Shown one piece after another: positions 34,271 through 42,571 of a stretch of 64,000 nt of DNA. This DNA is from Mycolicibacterium psychrotolerans. Its GTDB lineage: Bacteria; Actinomycetota; Actinomycetes; Mycobacteriales; Mycobacteriaceae. The position numbers and the translations under genes are program-made. Within the stretch, counting starts at the first letter, position 1; each line of letters opens with the position of its first letter. Location: positions 2,232,001-2,296,000 of the forward strand of contig NZ_AP022574.1 of NCBI RefSeq assembly GCF_010729305.1, written 5' to 3'. The notes below the pieces were generated by a model. That model saw only the letters and a program-made list of their open reading frames with translations, did no database searches and was not told the origin of the DNA.

Positions 34271-35064
34271 CCGCAGTCGAGGCGCCCGGCGCCGTCGTCG
34301 AGCGCCGCGGGAACGTCATGGTGGTGACGATCAACCGGCCCGACGCGCGCAACGCGATCAACGCCGCCGTGTCGATCGGGCTGGGCGACGCCCTCGAGGA
34401 GGCGCAGAACGATCCCGACGTGTGGGTCGTGGTGGTCACCGGCTCAGGGGACAAATCCTTCTGCGCCGGAGCGGATCTCAAGGCGCTCTCGCGCGGTGAG
34501 AACATCGGCCACCCCGATCACCCCAAGTGGGGGTTCGCCGGTTACGTCCGCCACTTCATCGACAAACCGACCATCGCGGCGGTCAACGGCACCGCACTGG
34601 GCGGCGGCACCGAACTGGCCCTGGCCAGTGACCTCGTCGTCGCCGCGGAAAGCGCGAAATTCGGTCTGCCCGAGGTGAAACGGGGCCTGATCGCCGGCGC
34701 CGGCGGGGTGTTCCGGATCGTCGAGCAGATTCCACGCAAGGTCGCGATGCACATGATGCTGACCGGCGAGCCGATCAGTGCCGCCGACGCGCAGCGCTGG
34801 GGCCTGGTCAACGAGGTCGTCCCCGACGGCACCGTGCTGGACGCCGCGCTCGCGCTGGCCGAGCGCATCGCCGTCAACGCACCGCTGGCCGTGCAGGCCA
34901 GCAAGCGGGTCGCCCGCGGTGCCGACGACGGCGTCGTCACCGACGAGGAGCCCGACTGGAAGCGCACCATGCGCGAGGCCGTCGCGGTGTTCGGCAGCGA
35001 AGACGCCAAGGAAGGGCCACTGGCGTTCGCGCAGAAGCGTCAGCCGGTCTGGAAAGCCAAGTGA
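34267..35064 (+). CDS. enoyl-CoA hydratase / isomerase family protein
   Basis: 265 residues from GTG 34267, overlapping the thiolase stop (GTGA). Crotonase fold: INRPDARNAIN, oxyanion loop KSFCAGADLKAL, then GTALGGGTELALASDLVVA and the C-terminal EGPLAFAQKRQPVWKAK, which is a common end for mycobacterial EchA proteins. The position corresponding to one of the two catalytic Glu is not certain from eye. It hydrates an enoyl-CoA in beta-oxidation of a fatty acid or steroid side chain. It sits between thiolase and acyl-CoA dehydrogenase genes, completing a near full beta-oxidation set lacking only a 3-hydroxyacyl-CoA dehydrogenase. Confidence 0.85.
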   Translation: MTAVEAPGAVVERRGNVMVVTINRPDARNAINAAVSIGLGDALEEAQNDPDVWVVVVTGSGDKSFCAGADLKALSRGENIGHPDHPKWGFAGYVRHFIDKPTIAAVNGTALGGGTELALASDLVVAAESAKFGLPEVKRGLIAGAGGVFRIVEQIPRKVAMHMMLTGEPISAADAQRWGLVNEVVPDGTVLDAALALAERIAVNAPLAVQASKRVARGADDGVVTDEEPDWKRTMREAVAVFGSEDAKEGPLAFAQKRQPVWKAK

Positions 35065-35074
35065 GGGAGAAACC

Positions 35075-36217
35075 ATGAAGCGCACCATCTACGACGCCGA
35101 GCACGAGGCGTTCCGCGACACCGTCCGCGGATACATCGAGAGCGAACTCGTGCCGAACGCCGAGAAGTGGGAGGCCGACCGCCTGGTCGACCGCTCGGCC
35201 TACGTCGCGGCCGGAAAGCACGGGCTGATCGGGTTCAACATGCCCGAGCAGTACGGCGGCGGCGGCACCGACGACTTCCGCTTCAACGCGATCGTCGACG
35301 AGGAGATCGCCAAGGCCGGCGTGCCCGCACCCGCGCTGAGCCTGCACAACGACGTCGTCGGCCCGTACTTCAAGGACCTGACCACCGACGAGCAGAAGGA
35401 ACGCTGGCTGCCCGGCATCACCAGCGGCGAGACGATCATCGCGGTCGCGATGACCGAGCCCGGCGCCGGCAGCGACCTGGCGGGCATCCGCACCTCCGCG
35501 GTGCGCGACGGGGACGACTGGATCCTCAACGGCTCCAAGACGTTCATCTCGTCGGGCATCAACAGCGACCTCGTCGTGGTCGTCGCGCGCACCGACCCCG
35601 AGGCCGGCCACAAGGGCTTCACGCTGCTGGTGGTCGAGCGGGACATGCCCGGCTTCAGCCGCGGCCGCAAGCTCGAGAAGATGGGGCTGCACGCGCAGGA
35701 CACCTCCGAACTGCACTTCGAGAACGTGCGCGTGCCGAACGCCAACGTGCTGGGCAAGGAGGGGCGCGGCTTCTACCACCTGATGCAGAACCTGCCCAGC
35801 GAGCGGCTCTCGATCGCCATCACCGCCATCGCGGGGGCGCGCGAAACCTGGCGTCAGACACTGCAATACGCCAAGGACCGCAAGGCCTTCGGGCAGCCGA
35901 TCGGCAGCTTCCAGCACAACCGGTTCCTGCTCGCGGAGATGGACACCGAGCTCGAGGTCACCGAGAACTACATCGACCGGTGCCTGCAGGGCGTCGTCGA
36001 CGGCGAGCTGACCGCGGTCGAGGCGGCCAAGGCGAAGTGGTGGGCCACCGAGGTGGCCAAGAAGGTCGTCGACCAGTGCGTGCAGTTGCACGGCGGCTAC
36101 GGCTACATGCTCGAGTACCGCGTCGCCCGCGACTACATCGACGGCCGCATCCAGACCATCTACGGCGGCACGACCGAGATCATGAAAGAGATCATCGGCC
36201 GCGACCTGGGCCTTTAA
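35075..36217 (+). CDS. acyl-CoA dehydrogenase (long-chain-type active site)
   Basis: 380 residues from ATG 35075 with GAGGGAGA before it. FAD-binding and family segments: MTEPGAGSDLAGI, NGSKTFISSG, KMGLHAQDTSEL, ERLSIAITAIAGARETW, KAFGQPIGSFQHNRF, then LHGGYGYMLEYRVARDYID and IYGGTTEIMKEIIGRDLGL. The short-chain YEG catalytic Glu is Gly here (YGG). Glu257 in GARETW matches the LCAD/IVD-type base, so it acts on longer or branched acyl-CoAs. Third gene of the operon; a large hairpin follows the stop. Confidence 0.9.
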   Translation: MKRTIYDAEHEAFRDTVRGYIESELVPNAEKWEADRLVDRSAYVAAGKHGLIGFNMPEQYGGGGTDDFRFNAIVDEEIAKAGVPAPALSLHNDVVGPYFKDLTTDEQKERWLPGITSGETIIAVAMTEPGAGSDLAGIRTSAVRDGDDWILNGSKTFISSGINSDLVVVVARTDPEAGHKGFTLLVVERDMPGFSRGRKLEKMGLHAQDTSELHFENVRVPNANVLGKEGRGFYHLMQNLPSERLSIAITAIAGARETWRQTLQYAKDRKAFGQPIGSFQHNRFLLAEMDTELEVTENYIDRCLQGVVDGELTAVEAAKAKWWATEVAKKVVDQCVQLHGGYGYMLEYRVARDYIDGRIQTIYGGTTEIMKEIIGRDLGL

Positions 36218-36222
36218 CTCGC

Positions 36223-36271
36223 GATTTCGGCGTGGTTGTCGTCGCTGGGCGACGACAACCACGCCGAAATC
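36223..36271. terminator. bidirectional terminator, 22-bp perfect stem
   Basis: Arms 36223-36244 and 36250-36271 pair perfectly over 22 bp around CTGGG. It sits between the stops of two convergent genes; the right arm overlaps the fasciclin stop codon. No U tract on either side. Confidence 0.8.
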
Positions 36272-37004
36272 AGCCGATGGGGGCTTCGGCGGCCGGCGCG
36301 GCCGAGCTCTCCGCGGGCAGCGGTGCCGGCTCCGTGGTTGCGGTGGTGCTGGTCGCGGTGGCGCTGGTCGACTTCGGCGTCACCGGCGCAGGCGCCTCGG
36401 CCGGATTCAGCACGTGATCGACGAGGTAGATCCGCGCGTTCTGCGCCTGGATGCCACCGCAGAGCACCTTGGTGGTCTCGTTGATCTTGATGTCGCCGCC
36501 GGAGCCGGTCACCTCGATCTCGGTGCCCTCCTGGGTGGGGCGCTGACCCTTCACGTCGTCGGGGCCGAGCAGCCCGAGGAACACGTGGTAGTACACCAGG
36601 CTGGTCAGCGCGGCCGGGTCGGTGCGCAGCACCTCCTGCTGCTCGGGCGGCAGCTCGGCGAACGCCTCGTTGGTCGGGGCGAACACCACGAAGGGCCCGT
36701 TGTCGAGCACCGGGGCGATGTTGACGGCGGGATTCAGCTGGCCCGACACAGCGGCGTTGAACGAGCTGATGTCCGGGATGCCGGCCAGCACCTGGCTGAC
36801 GGGGACATTGGCCAGGCTCTTCCAGTTCGGCACCGACTCCTTGAACGGACCGCACTGCGGGCCCTGCGGGTCGGGGATCTCGGCCACCGGGGTGGTCGTG
36901 GGCGTGGCCGGCTCGGCGTAGGCGTTGACGGCCAGCGGAACCGACAGGGCGATCGCGGCGGCGCTCGCAGCGATGCCGATGGCGTGGCTGGTGCGGGTCT
37001 TCAC
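36270..37004 (-). CDS. secreted fasciclin-domain protein (MPT70/MPT83-like)
   Basis: 244 residues. Signal peptide (residues 1-30, hydrophobic SAAAIALSVPLAVNAYA). The fasciclin (FAS1) domain spans about 55-205: ALAGIPDISSFNAAVSG-like opening helices, H1 box FVVFAPTNEAFAELP and H2 box RIYLVDHVLNP, both diagnostic. A Ser/Thr/Ala/Pro-rich tail follows. Two Cys (PQCGPF, VLCGGI) match the disulfide of MPT70-type proteins. FAS1 proteins in mycobacteria are exported antigens, possibly adhesive. The stop lies inside a perfect hairpin. Confidence 0.85.
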   Translation of the reverse strand: MKTRTSHAIGIAASAAAIALSVPLAVNAYAEPATPTTTPVAEIPDPQGPQCGPFKESVPNWKSLANVPVSQVLAGIPDISSFNAAVSGQLNPAVNIAPVLDNGPFVVFAPTNEAFAELPPEQQEVLRTDPAALTSLVYYHVFLGLLGPDDVKGQRPTQEGTEIEVTGSGGDIKINETTKVLCGGIQAQNARIYLVDHVLNPAEAPAPVTPKSTSATATSTTATTEPAPLPAESSAAPAAEAPIG

Positions 37005-37053
37005 GTTCTGCTCCTCATGCTTGTCAGGTCGCCTGGCATGCTATGCGCACGAA

Positions 37054-37067
37054 TTGGTCACGACCAA
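37054..37067. promoter_or_regulatory. palindrome upstream of the fasciclin gene
   Basis: TTGGTCACGACCAA is a perfect 6-2-6 palindrome, 50 bp upstream of the fasciclin start. A minus-strand TAGCAT box (-10 type) lies between. A possible site for the TetR protein encoded next upstream, or another regulator. Confidence 0.4.
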
Positions 37068-37134
37068 GTCGAGAATGTGTCGCGAGGCGGGGGCCAACCG
37101 TTACAGAAGCGGCTCTGAGCAGGGCTTTCGTCGC

Positions 37135-37728
37135 TCAGTGTTCGTCGGGCAACACCGCGGCCACGACACCGGCCAACTCGTCGGCGGTCTGGGTGAACGT
37201 CGCCGCGCCCGAACTGGCCTGCACCATCGCCCCGACGAGGCCGAACTCCAGCGTCTCGGCCAATTCCGGCCATGCCCCCGACCCCAGCACGGTGCGCACC
37301 CGGCGCTGCAGTTCGGCGTGGATGCGGCGCCGGATGGCCCGCACCGACGGCTCGGTGGAGATCAGTGCGCTCGAGCAGGCGGCCGCGAAACCGGGTTCGT
37401 CGGCGAGCAGCATCACCAACTGCCCGAACAGCGCCACCACCCGCGTCCGGGCCGGCAGCTCCACGTCCACCGACAGCGGCGCGTCGCGCAGCACACCCAG
37501 ATACAGCTCGGCGACGATCGCGTCGGGGGACCGGAAGTAAGCGCACACGTCGCTGTGCGGGACACCCGCCCGCTCCGCGACCCGCCGGGTGGTGAGGTCG
37601 GTGAACGGCCGCTCGCGCAGCATCTCGGCCGTCGCGTCCAGCACGCGGCGCACCACCTCGTGGTCGTCGCGGTCGTGCTCGCCGTAGGACCGCAGATAGA
37701 CGACGTTCTCGGACGCGTCCGGGGTCAC
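37135..37728 (-). CDS. TetR-family regulator
   Basis: 197 residues from GTG 37728, chosen because it overlaps the SDR stop as GTGA; an alternative start at 37785 would run into the SDR gene. DNA-binding helices: EVVRRVLDATAEML, then LTTRRVAERAGVPHSDVCAYFRSPDAIVAELYL. The recognition helix end YFRSP is slightly divergent from the usual YFPSK. The ligand domain shows no class features. It is downstream of an SDR gene and upstream of the fasciclin gene on the same strand, likely co-transcribed with the SDR. Confidence 0.8.
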   Translation of the reverse strand: MTPDASENVVYLRSYGEHDRDDHEVVRRVLDATAEMLRERPFTDLTTRRVAERAGVPHSDVCAYFRSPDAIVAELYLGVLRDAPLSVDVELPARTRVVALFGQLVMLLADEPGFAAACSSALISTEPSVRAIRRRIHAELQRRVRTVLGSGAWPELAETLEFGLVGAMVQASSGAATFTQTADELAGVVAAVLPDEH

Positions 37729-38651
37729 ATCGTCGGGCGTAATGTCGTCGCGCTCGGGGTGCAGAGGCGTTCGGAGAGGTCCCACAGCGTCAGCGCGCGG
37801 GCCTCGTCGACCGCATACGGCGCGGCCTCACGGACCGCGCAGTCGGACAGATACACGCCGCCGAGATCGGCCACCTCGTCGCTCACCGCGGCCCACACCT
37901 GGGTCGCGGCGCCGTGGTCGGGCGTGGTGAAGGCGAGATTGCTGCGGCCGCGCTGCGCCAGCGCGGCGAAGTCGTCCTCGTCCATGTACCGGGCCAGCGA
38001 CGTCGCCACGACGCCGGGGTGCACCGCGTAGGAGCGCACGCCGCTGTCACGCAGCCTGCGGTCCAGCTCGACGGCGTGCAGCACGTTGGCGGTCTTCGAG
38101 GCGCCGTAGGCGGCGAACTTGTCGTAGTCCCGCCGCTCCCAGTTCGGGTCGTCGAGGTCGACGTCGCTGAGCCGGTGACCCTCCGAGGACAGCACCACCA
38201 CCCGCGCCCCGTCGGCGGCGACCAGCGCGGGAAACATCAGCCGGGTCAGCTCGAAGTGGCCCAAATGGTTTGTGCCGAACTGGATCTCGAATCCCTCGGT
38301 GGTGCGCTCGAAGGGTGTGAACATCACGCCGGCGTTGTTCATCAGCACATGAACCGCGGGGGTCAGCTCGCTGATCTCGGCGGCGGCCGCAGCGACGGAC
38401 TCCAGCGAGGTGAGGTCGAGGTGCACGCTGGAGAGCACCGCGGCGGGCACCTGCTCGCGCACCCACGCCTCGGTGTCGGCGAGCGCGGCGGTGTTGCGGG
38501 CCGCCAGGATGACCCGCGCTCCGGTACTCGCGAGCGCGCGGGCCGATTCGCGGCCGAGCCCGGATGAGGCGCCGGTGATGACGATGGTCTTTCCGGTCAG
38601 GTCGACGCCCTCGACGATGTCGAGAGCGGTAGGGGTTGACGTCGCTGTCAC
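37725..38651 (-). CDS. short-chain dehydrogenase (retinol dehydrogenase-like)
   Basis: 308 residues from GTG 38651. NAD(P)-binding TGASSGLG (26-33), NNAG (105-108), active site Tyr182 and Lys186 in AYGASK, and SEGHRLSDVDLDDPNWERRDYDK before it. This long variant with VHPGVVATSLARYM is the pattern of the WWOX/retinol-dehydrogenase-like group common in mycobacteria. It oxidises or reduces an alcohol/ketone of unknown identity, probably using NADP. Its stop overlaps the TetR start. Divergent from the gamma-carbonic anhydrase gene, 56 bp apart. Confidence 0.85.
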   Translation of the reverse strand: MTATSTPTALDIVEGVDLTGKTIVITGASSGLGRESARALASTGARVILAARNTAALADTEAWVREQVPAAVLSSVHLDLTSLESVAAAAAEISELTPAVHVLMNNAGVMFTPFERTTEGFEIQFGTNHLGHFELTRLMFPALVAADGARVVVLSSEGHRLSDVDLDDPNWERRDYDKFAAYGASKTANVLHAVELDRRLRDSGVRSYAVHPGVVATSLARYMDEDDFAALAQRGRSNLAFTTPDHGAATQVWAAVSDEVADLGGVYLSDCAVREAAPYAVDEARALTLWDLSERLCTPSATTLRPTM

Positions 38652-38707
38652 GACGTGAGGATCGCACGCGCCGCCGGGGTCCGTACGGGCCACCCTACGA
38701 TGGGGCC

Positions 38708-39247
38708 ATGGCGGAGCCCCTGATTCTTCCCCTCGCCGGACACGCGCCTAGCCTCGACGCCCAGAGTTGGGTCGCGCCGAACGCGACGCTGATCGGCCGG
38801 GTGGTGCTGGCCGAGGCGGCCAGCGTCTGGTACGGCGCGATCCTGCGCGCCGAGGCCGAGACGATCGCCATCGGGGCCGGCAGCAACATCCAGGACGGGG
38901 TGACGGTGCACGTCGATCCCGGCTTCCCGGTGAGCGTCGGGGCCGGGGTCACGGTGGGCCACAACGCCGTGCTGCACGGATGCACCGTCGGCGACGACTG
39001 CCTCATCGGGATGGGCGCGGTGATCCTCAACGGCGCCACCATCGGCGCCGGGTCGCTGATCGCCGCCGGGGCGGTGGTGTCCCAGGGCGCGGTGATCCCG
39101 CCCGGGCACATGGTCGCCGGGGTGCCCGCCAAGGTGCGCCGGGAACTCGGCGACGCCGAGAAGGAGGGCATCCGCACCAACGCGCTGCTCTACCAGGAGC
39201 TGGTCAAGCTGCACCGTGACGCGGGCAGTGACGGGCCCGTGACGTAG
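38708..39247 (+). CDS. gamma-class carbonic anhydrase / hexapeptide protein
   Basis: 179 residues from ATG 38708; the 24 codons upstream are not family-like. A left-handed beta-helix with hexapeptide repeats (VAPNATLIGRVVLAEAASVWYG onward) and the three metal-binding His positions (H68 in VHVD, H85 and H90 in GHNAVLHG), as in the CaiE/YrdA/Cam family of trimeric gamma-carbonic anhydrases. The C-terminal helix (KEGIRTNALLYQELVKLHRD) closes the trimer. Activity varies in this family. The longer acidic loop of the Cam enzyme is missing, as in most bacterial homologues. Confidence 0.85.
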   Translation: MAEPLILPLAGHAPSLDAQSWVAPNATLIGRVVLAEAASVWYGAILRAEAETIAIGAGSNIQDGVTVHVDPGFPVSVGAGVTVGHNAVLHGCTVGDDCLIGMGAVILNGATIGAGSLIAAGAVVSQGAVIPPGHMVAGVPAKVRRELGDAEKEGIRTNALLYQELVKLHRDAGSDGPVT

Positions 39248-39297
39248 GCAACGCCGGCGACGGGTTCTGATCGAGACGGTTGGGGTACAGCCGTACC

Positions 39298-40452
39298 GTG
39301 GTTACCGTGCGGACATTGGTCACCGGCGCGACGGGATACATCGGCTCCCGCCTCGTCACCGCCCTGCTGGCCGACGGCCACGACGTCGTCGCCGCCAGCC
39401 GTAATCCCGGTCGGCTGGCCGACTTCGGATGGCACGACCGGGTTTCGACCGTCGCGCTCGACGCGCATGACGATGCTTCGGCGCGTCAGGCGTTCGCCGA
39501 GGCGGGGCCCGTCGACGTCGTCTACTACCTCGTGCACGGCATCGGGCAGCCCGGCTTCCGGGAGGCGGACAACCGAGCCGCCGCGAACGTCGCGGCCGCA
39601 GCGAAGGCCGCCGGAGTGCGCCGCATCGTCTATCTCGGCGGCTTCGTTCCCGACGGCCCCGACGGCGGCGCTCTGTCCGAGCACCTGTCGAGCCGCGCCG
39701 AAGTCGCCCATGCGCTGCAGATCGACGGGGGACCCGATGTCGTCTGGCTGGGGGCGGCGATCGTGCTGGGCGCCGGTTCGACGTCGTTCGAGATGCTGCG
39801 CTACGTCGGCGACCGGTTCCTGTTGCTGCCCATGCCGGAATGGTCGGCCAACCCGCTCGATCCGATCTCGATCCGCGACGTGCTGTACTACCTGGTCGCC
39901 GCGGCGCACGAGAACGTGCCCCCCGGGTCGTACGACATCCGCGGACCCGAGACCACCACCTACGGTGACGTGCTGCGAACGTATGCGCGCATCGCCGGGA
40001 TCTGGCGCGCGCCCGTGCCCGTCTACGGAATCGACACCGGCCTCGTCTCCAAGGTCACCGGAGTCGTGCTGCCCGTTCCGGGCGGGCTGGCCGCCGATCT
40101 CGTGGAATCGCTGGACTATCCGATGATGGCTTCGGGTGACGGACTCGACGGCATCGTGCCCCAACCGCCGGGCGGGCTCACCTCCATCGAGGACGCCATC
40201 CGGGCGGCGGTGTCGAGTCCGCGGCGCCGGCCCGTCGACAAGCTGGCCGACCCGCACCATCTCGCCGACACCGACCCCGACTGGGCGGGCGGGGACGCGC
40301 TACGGCTGCGCCAACTCGCGTGCGCCGTCACGCCAAGCGCCGCGCAGCCGGTCCTCGGCCTGCTCGGCCTGGTGCCCGGACCCGTTGCCGGTGCCGTCCG
40401 CACCGGGCTGGATCATGTGATCGGACTGGTGCCGAAGGGGAGCCCTGCGTGA
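39298..40452 (+). CDS. NAD(P)-binding epimerase-type protein
   Basis: 384 residues. Rossmann loop VTGATGYIGSRL near the start, then a short sequence typical of the NAD-dependent epimerase / NmrA-like group (YYLVHGIGQPGFREADNRAA, RRIVYLGGF). The active site lacks the classic YxxxK of extended SDRs. The C-terminal third has YDIRGPETTTYGDVLRTYARIAG, seen in mycobacterial relatives of unknown role. GTG 39298 is taken as start; GTG 39307 or TTG 39280 are also possible. Its stop overlaps the CPBP protease start (GTGA). Confidence 0.75.
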   Translation: MVTVRTLVTGATGYIGSRLVTALLADGHDVVAASRNPGRLADFGWHDRVSTVALDAHDDASARQAFAEAGPVDVVYYLVHGIGQPGFREADNRAAANVAAAAKAAGVRRIVYLGGFVPDGPDGGALSEHLSSRAEVAHALQIDGGPDVVWLGAAIVLGAGSTSFEMLRYVGDRFLLLPMPEWSANPLDPISIRDVLYYLVAAAHENVPPGSYDIRGPETTTYGDVLRTYARIAGIWRAPVPVYGIDTGLVSKVTGVVLPVPGGLAADLVESLDYPMMASGDGLDGIVPQPPGGLTSIEDAIRAAVSSPRRRPVDKLADPHHLADTDPDWAGGDALRLRQLACAVTPSAAQPVLGLLGLVPGPVAGAVRTGLDHVIGLVPKGSPA

Positions 40453-41165
40453 ACAACTCCGACCACACGCCGTTGTCCGGCGAGATCATCCAGATTGCGC
40501 GCACCAAGGCGCCTGCGTTCAACGAACCACCGTCGCTGATCACCCGGCGCAAGCTCGTCGTCGCGGTGTTCCTGCTGATCGGCGCCGCGCTGCTCGGGTA
40601 CTCGCTGAGCCGCCCGCCCGGGGACAGTTCCTTCGTGTGGCTCACCCTCGCGCTGGCCGCGGTGTGGGCCATCGGCGCCTACCTGTCCGGGCCGCTGCAC
40701 TTCGGACACGTGAGCTTCCGCGGCCGCAATCAGCGGCCGGTCATCACCGGCATCGGGGTGGGGCTGGGGCTGGGTGCGGTGTTCGTGCTCGGCGCACTGG
40801 TGGCCCGTCAGATACCGCCGGTGCGCGACTACATCACCAGCGTGCTCGAGTACGTCAACACCGGTCCGCTGTGGCTGATCGTGTTCATCACCGTGATCAA
40901 CGGGCTGGCCGAGGAGATGTTCTTCCGCGGCGCGCTCTACACCGCGCTGTGGAAGTACAAGCCGGTGCTCGTGTCGACCGTGCTCTACGTGATCGCGACG
41001 GCCGCCACCACAGGCAACCCGATGCTGGGCTTCGCGGCGGTCATCCTCGGCACCGTGTGCGCGCTGGAGCGCCGCGCCACCGGGGGAGTGCTCGCCCCCA
41101 TGCTGACCCACTTCTTCTGGGGTCTGGTCATGGTGCTCGCACTGCCCCCGATGTTCGGCGTCTAA
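40449..41165 (+). CDS. CPBP-family intramembrane metalloprotease
   Basis: 238 residues from GTG 40449. Six to seven membrane helices. The family motif EEMFFR (E155, E156, R160), plus a second His motif near the end (THFFWGLVM), identify a CPBP/CAAX-like (Abi) protease. FxxxH is not obvious in the middle helices. In actinobacteria such proteins are linked to protein prenyl-type processing, bacteriocin immunity or envelope stress. Translationally coupled to the epimerase-type gene, and convergent with the MFS gene, overlapping by 4 bp. Confidence 0.8.
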   Translation: MNNSDHTPLSGEIIQIARTKAPAFNEPPSLITRRKLVVAVFLLIGAALLGYSLSRPPGDSSFVWLTLALAAVWAIGAYLSGPLHFGHVSFRGRNQRPVITGIGVGLGLGAVFVLGALVARQIPPVRDYITSVLEYVNTGPLWLIVFITVINGLAEEMFFRGALYTALWKYKPVLVSTVLYVIATAATTGNPMLGFAAVILGTVCALERRATGGVLAPMLTHFFWGLVMVLALPPMFGV

Positions 41166-42439
41166 CGCAGCGGGTGCGCGACCTCGTCGCGCCGCATCCC
41201 GGCCGCCCACATCGCGACGGCGGCCAGCACCAGCGGAACCAGGCCCGCGGTGAGGAAGATCGCCTGCATCGACACGACTTTCGACAGCGGGCCGACGATC
41301 GCGAACGACACCGGCATGAACGCCAGCGACACGAAGAAGTCCAGACTCGACACCCGGCCCAGCATCAACGGTGGAACCCGCCGCTGGAGCAGCGTGCCCC
41401 AGATGACCATGCCGGCCCCGTCGGTCACGCCGATGACGAAGGTGGCCAACGCCATCACCGGGAACGACGACGTCACGCCGACGACCGCGAGCGGGACCGA
41501 GCCCACGCTCCACATCACCATCATCACGGTCAGGTACCGGCGCGGCAGGTGCCGCGACGAGACAGTCAGCGCGCCCAGCGCGCTGCCGATGCCGAAGAAC
41601 GCCAGGACGAACCCGTAGGTCCGCTCGCCGTCGGCGAAGCGGTCGGCGACGACGAACGGCAGCAGCACCTCGATGGGCCCCAGCACCACCAGCACGAAGA
41701 TGCTCGCGAACAGCAGTGTCCACAGCAGCCACGGCGTGCGCCACACGAAGGAGAAACCCTCCCGCAGGTCGCGCAGGAGCCGCTGGGGCGGCTGTTGTGC
41801 CGCAACGTTTCTCGTCGGTGTCCTGGTGGCCAGCAGCAGTGCCAGGCCGACGGCGAAGAGCGCGGCCACCGCGACCGCGCCCACGGCCGGGAACGTCGCA
41901 GCGACCAGCAGCCCGGCGATCGCCGGCCCGGCCGCGCGCTGGAACACCGGCCGCACCACGCCTTCGACGCCGTTGGCCGCCAGCAACTGCTCGGCGGGCA
42001 GGATCCTGGGCAGCAGCGCGCTGTAGGCGGGGAAGAAGAACGCCGCCGCGACGCCCAGGGCGCCCGCCGCCACGGCGAGGTGCCAGATCTGCAGGGCGTC
42101 AAGGAATCCCAGGACGGCGACCGTCGTCACCACCGCCGTGTTGACGGCCTCGACGACGATGATGATCGCCCGCTGGGGCAGCCGGTCAGCGGCCAGTCCG
42201 CCCACCAGGACGAAGGCGACCAGGCCCACGCCCAGGCAGGTGGCGACCAGCGACAGCGACGTCGGGTCGTCGTCGAGCGCGATGACCTGCAGCGTCATCA
42301 CCACGGCCCACATGCCCTCGGCGAAGATCGACAGGGACACCGCGGCGATCAACAGGCGGTACTCGCGGAACCGGAACGGCGCGAGCACACGCCAGCCGGG
42401 GTCTGCCACCGGCTGTTCGATGTCGTATTGCGTGCTCAC
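41162..42439 (-). CDS. MFS exporter (EntS/Tap-like)
   Basis: 425 residues, twelve membrane helices. N-terminus WRVLAPFRFREYRLLIAAVSLSIFAEGMWAVVMTLQ is the hallmark of the MFS_3 (EntS-like) group. The loop GLAADRLPQRAIIIVVEA corresponds to motif A. Members export siderophores or drugs (Tap, EntS). The substrate here is unknown. It stands alone: convergent with the CPBP gene, with a 132-bp region containing a hairpin at its 5' side. Confidence 0.8.
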   Translation of the reverse strand: MSTQYDIEQPVADPGWRVLAPFRFREYRLLIAAVSLSIFAEGMWAVVMTLQVIALDDDPTSLSLVATCLGVGLVAFVLVGGLAADRLPQRAIIIVVEAVNTAVVTTVAVLGFLDALQIWHLAVAAGALGVAAAFFFPAYSALLPRILPAEQLLAANGVEGVVRPVFQRAAGPAIAGLLVAATFPAVGAVAVAALFAVGLALLLATRTPTRNVAAQQPPQRLLRDLREGFSFVWRTPWLLWTLLFASIFVLVVLGPIEVLLPFVVADRFADGERTYGFVLAFFGIGSALGALTVSSRHLPRRYLTVMMVMWSVGSVPLAVVGVTSSFPVMALATFVIGVTDGAGMVIWGTLLQRRVPPLMLGRVSSLDFFVSLAFMPVSFAIVGPLSKVVSMQAIFLTAGLVPLVLAAVAMWAAGMRRDEVAHPLR

Positions 42440-42537
42440 CCAACGATGGTGGCCGATGCCGGTGCCTCGAGTCGAACGATTTTCCGCACGCCTGCGCCCA
42501 CGAGATCGACGAAATGGCGTGATCTACTCGTCCTTTT

Positions 42538-42561
42538 TCGCCCAAACGTCGGTTTGGGCGA
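42538..42561. terminator. 10-bp hairpin 3' of echA
   Basis: TCGCCCAAAC and GTTTGGGCGA (42538-42547 and 42552-42561) pair perfectly around GTCG, flanked by TTTT on one side and AAAA on the other. It is 10 bp past the stop of the minus-strand enoyl-CoA hydratase gene. Likely its terminator. Confidence 0.6.
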
Positions 42562-42571
42562 CAAAAGGGGG

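Noticed and set aside
37729..37785. Longer start for the TetR protein (216 residues from 37785)
   Set aside because: It would overlap the SDR gene by about 60 bp, whereas GTG 37728 gives a normal GTGA coupling and a standard N-terminus.
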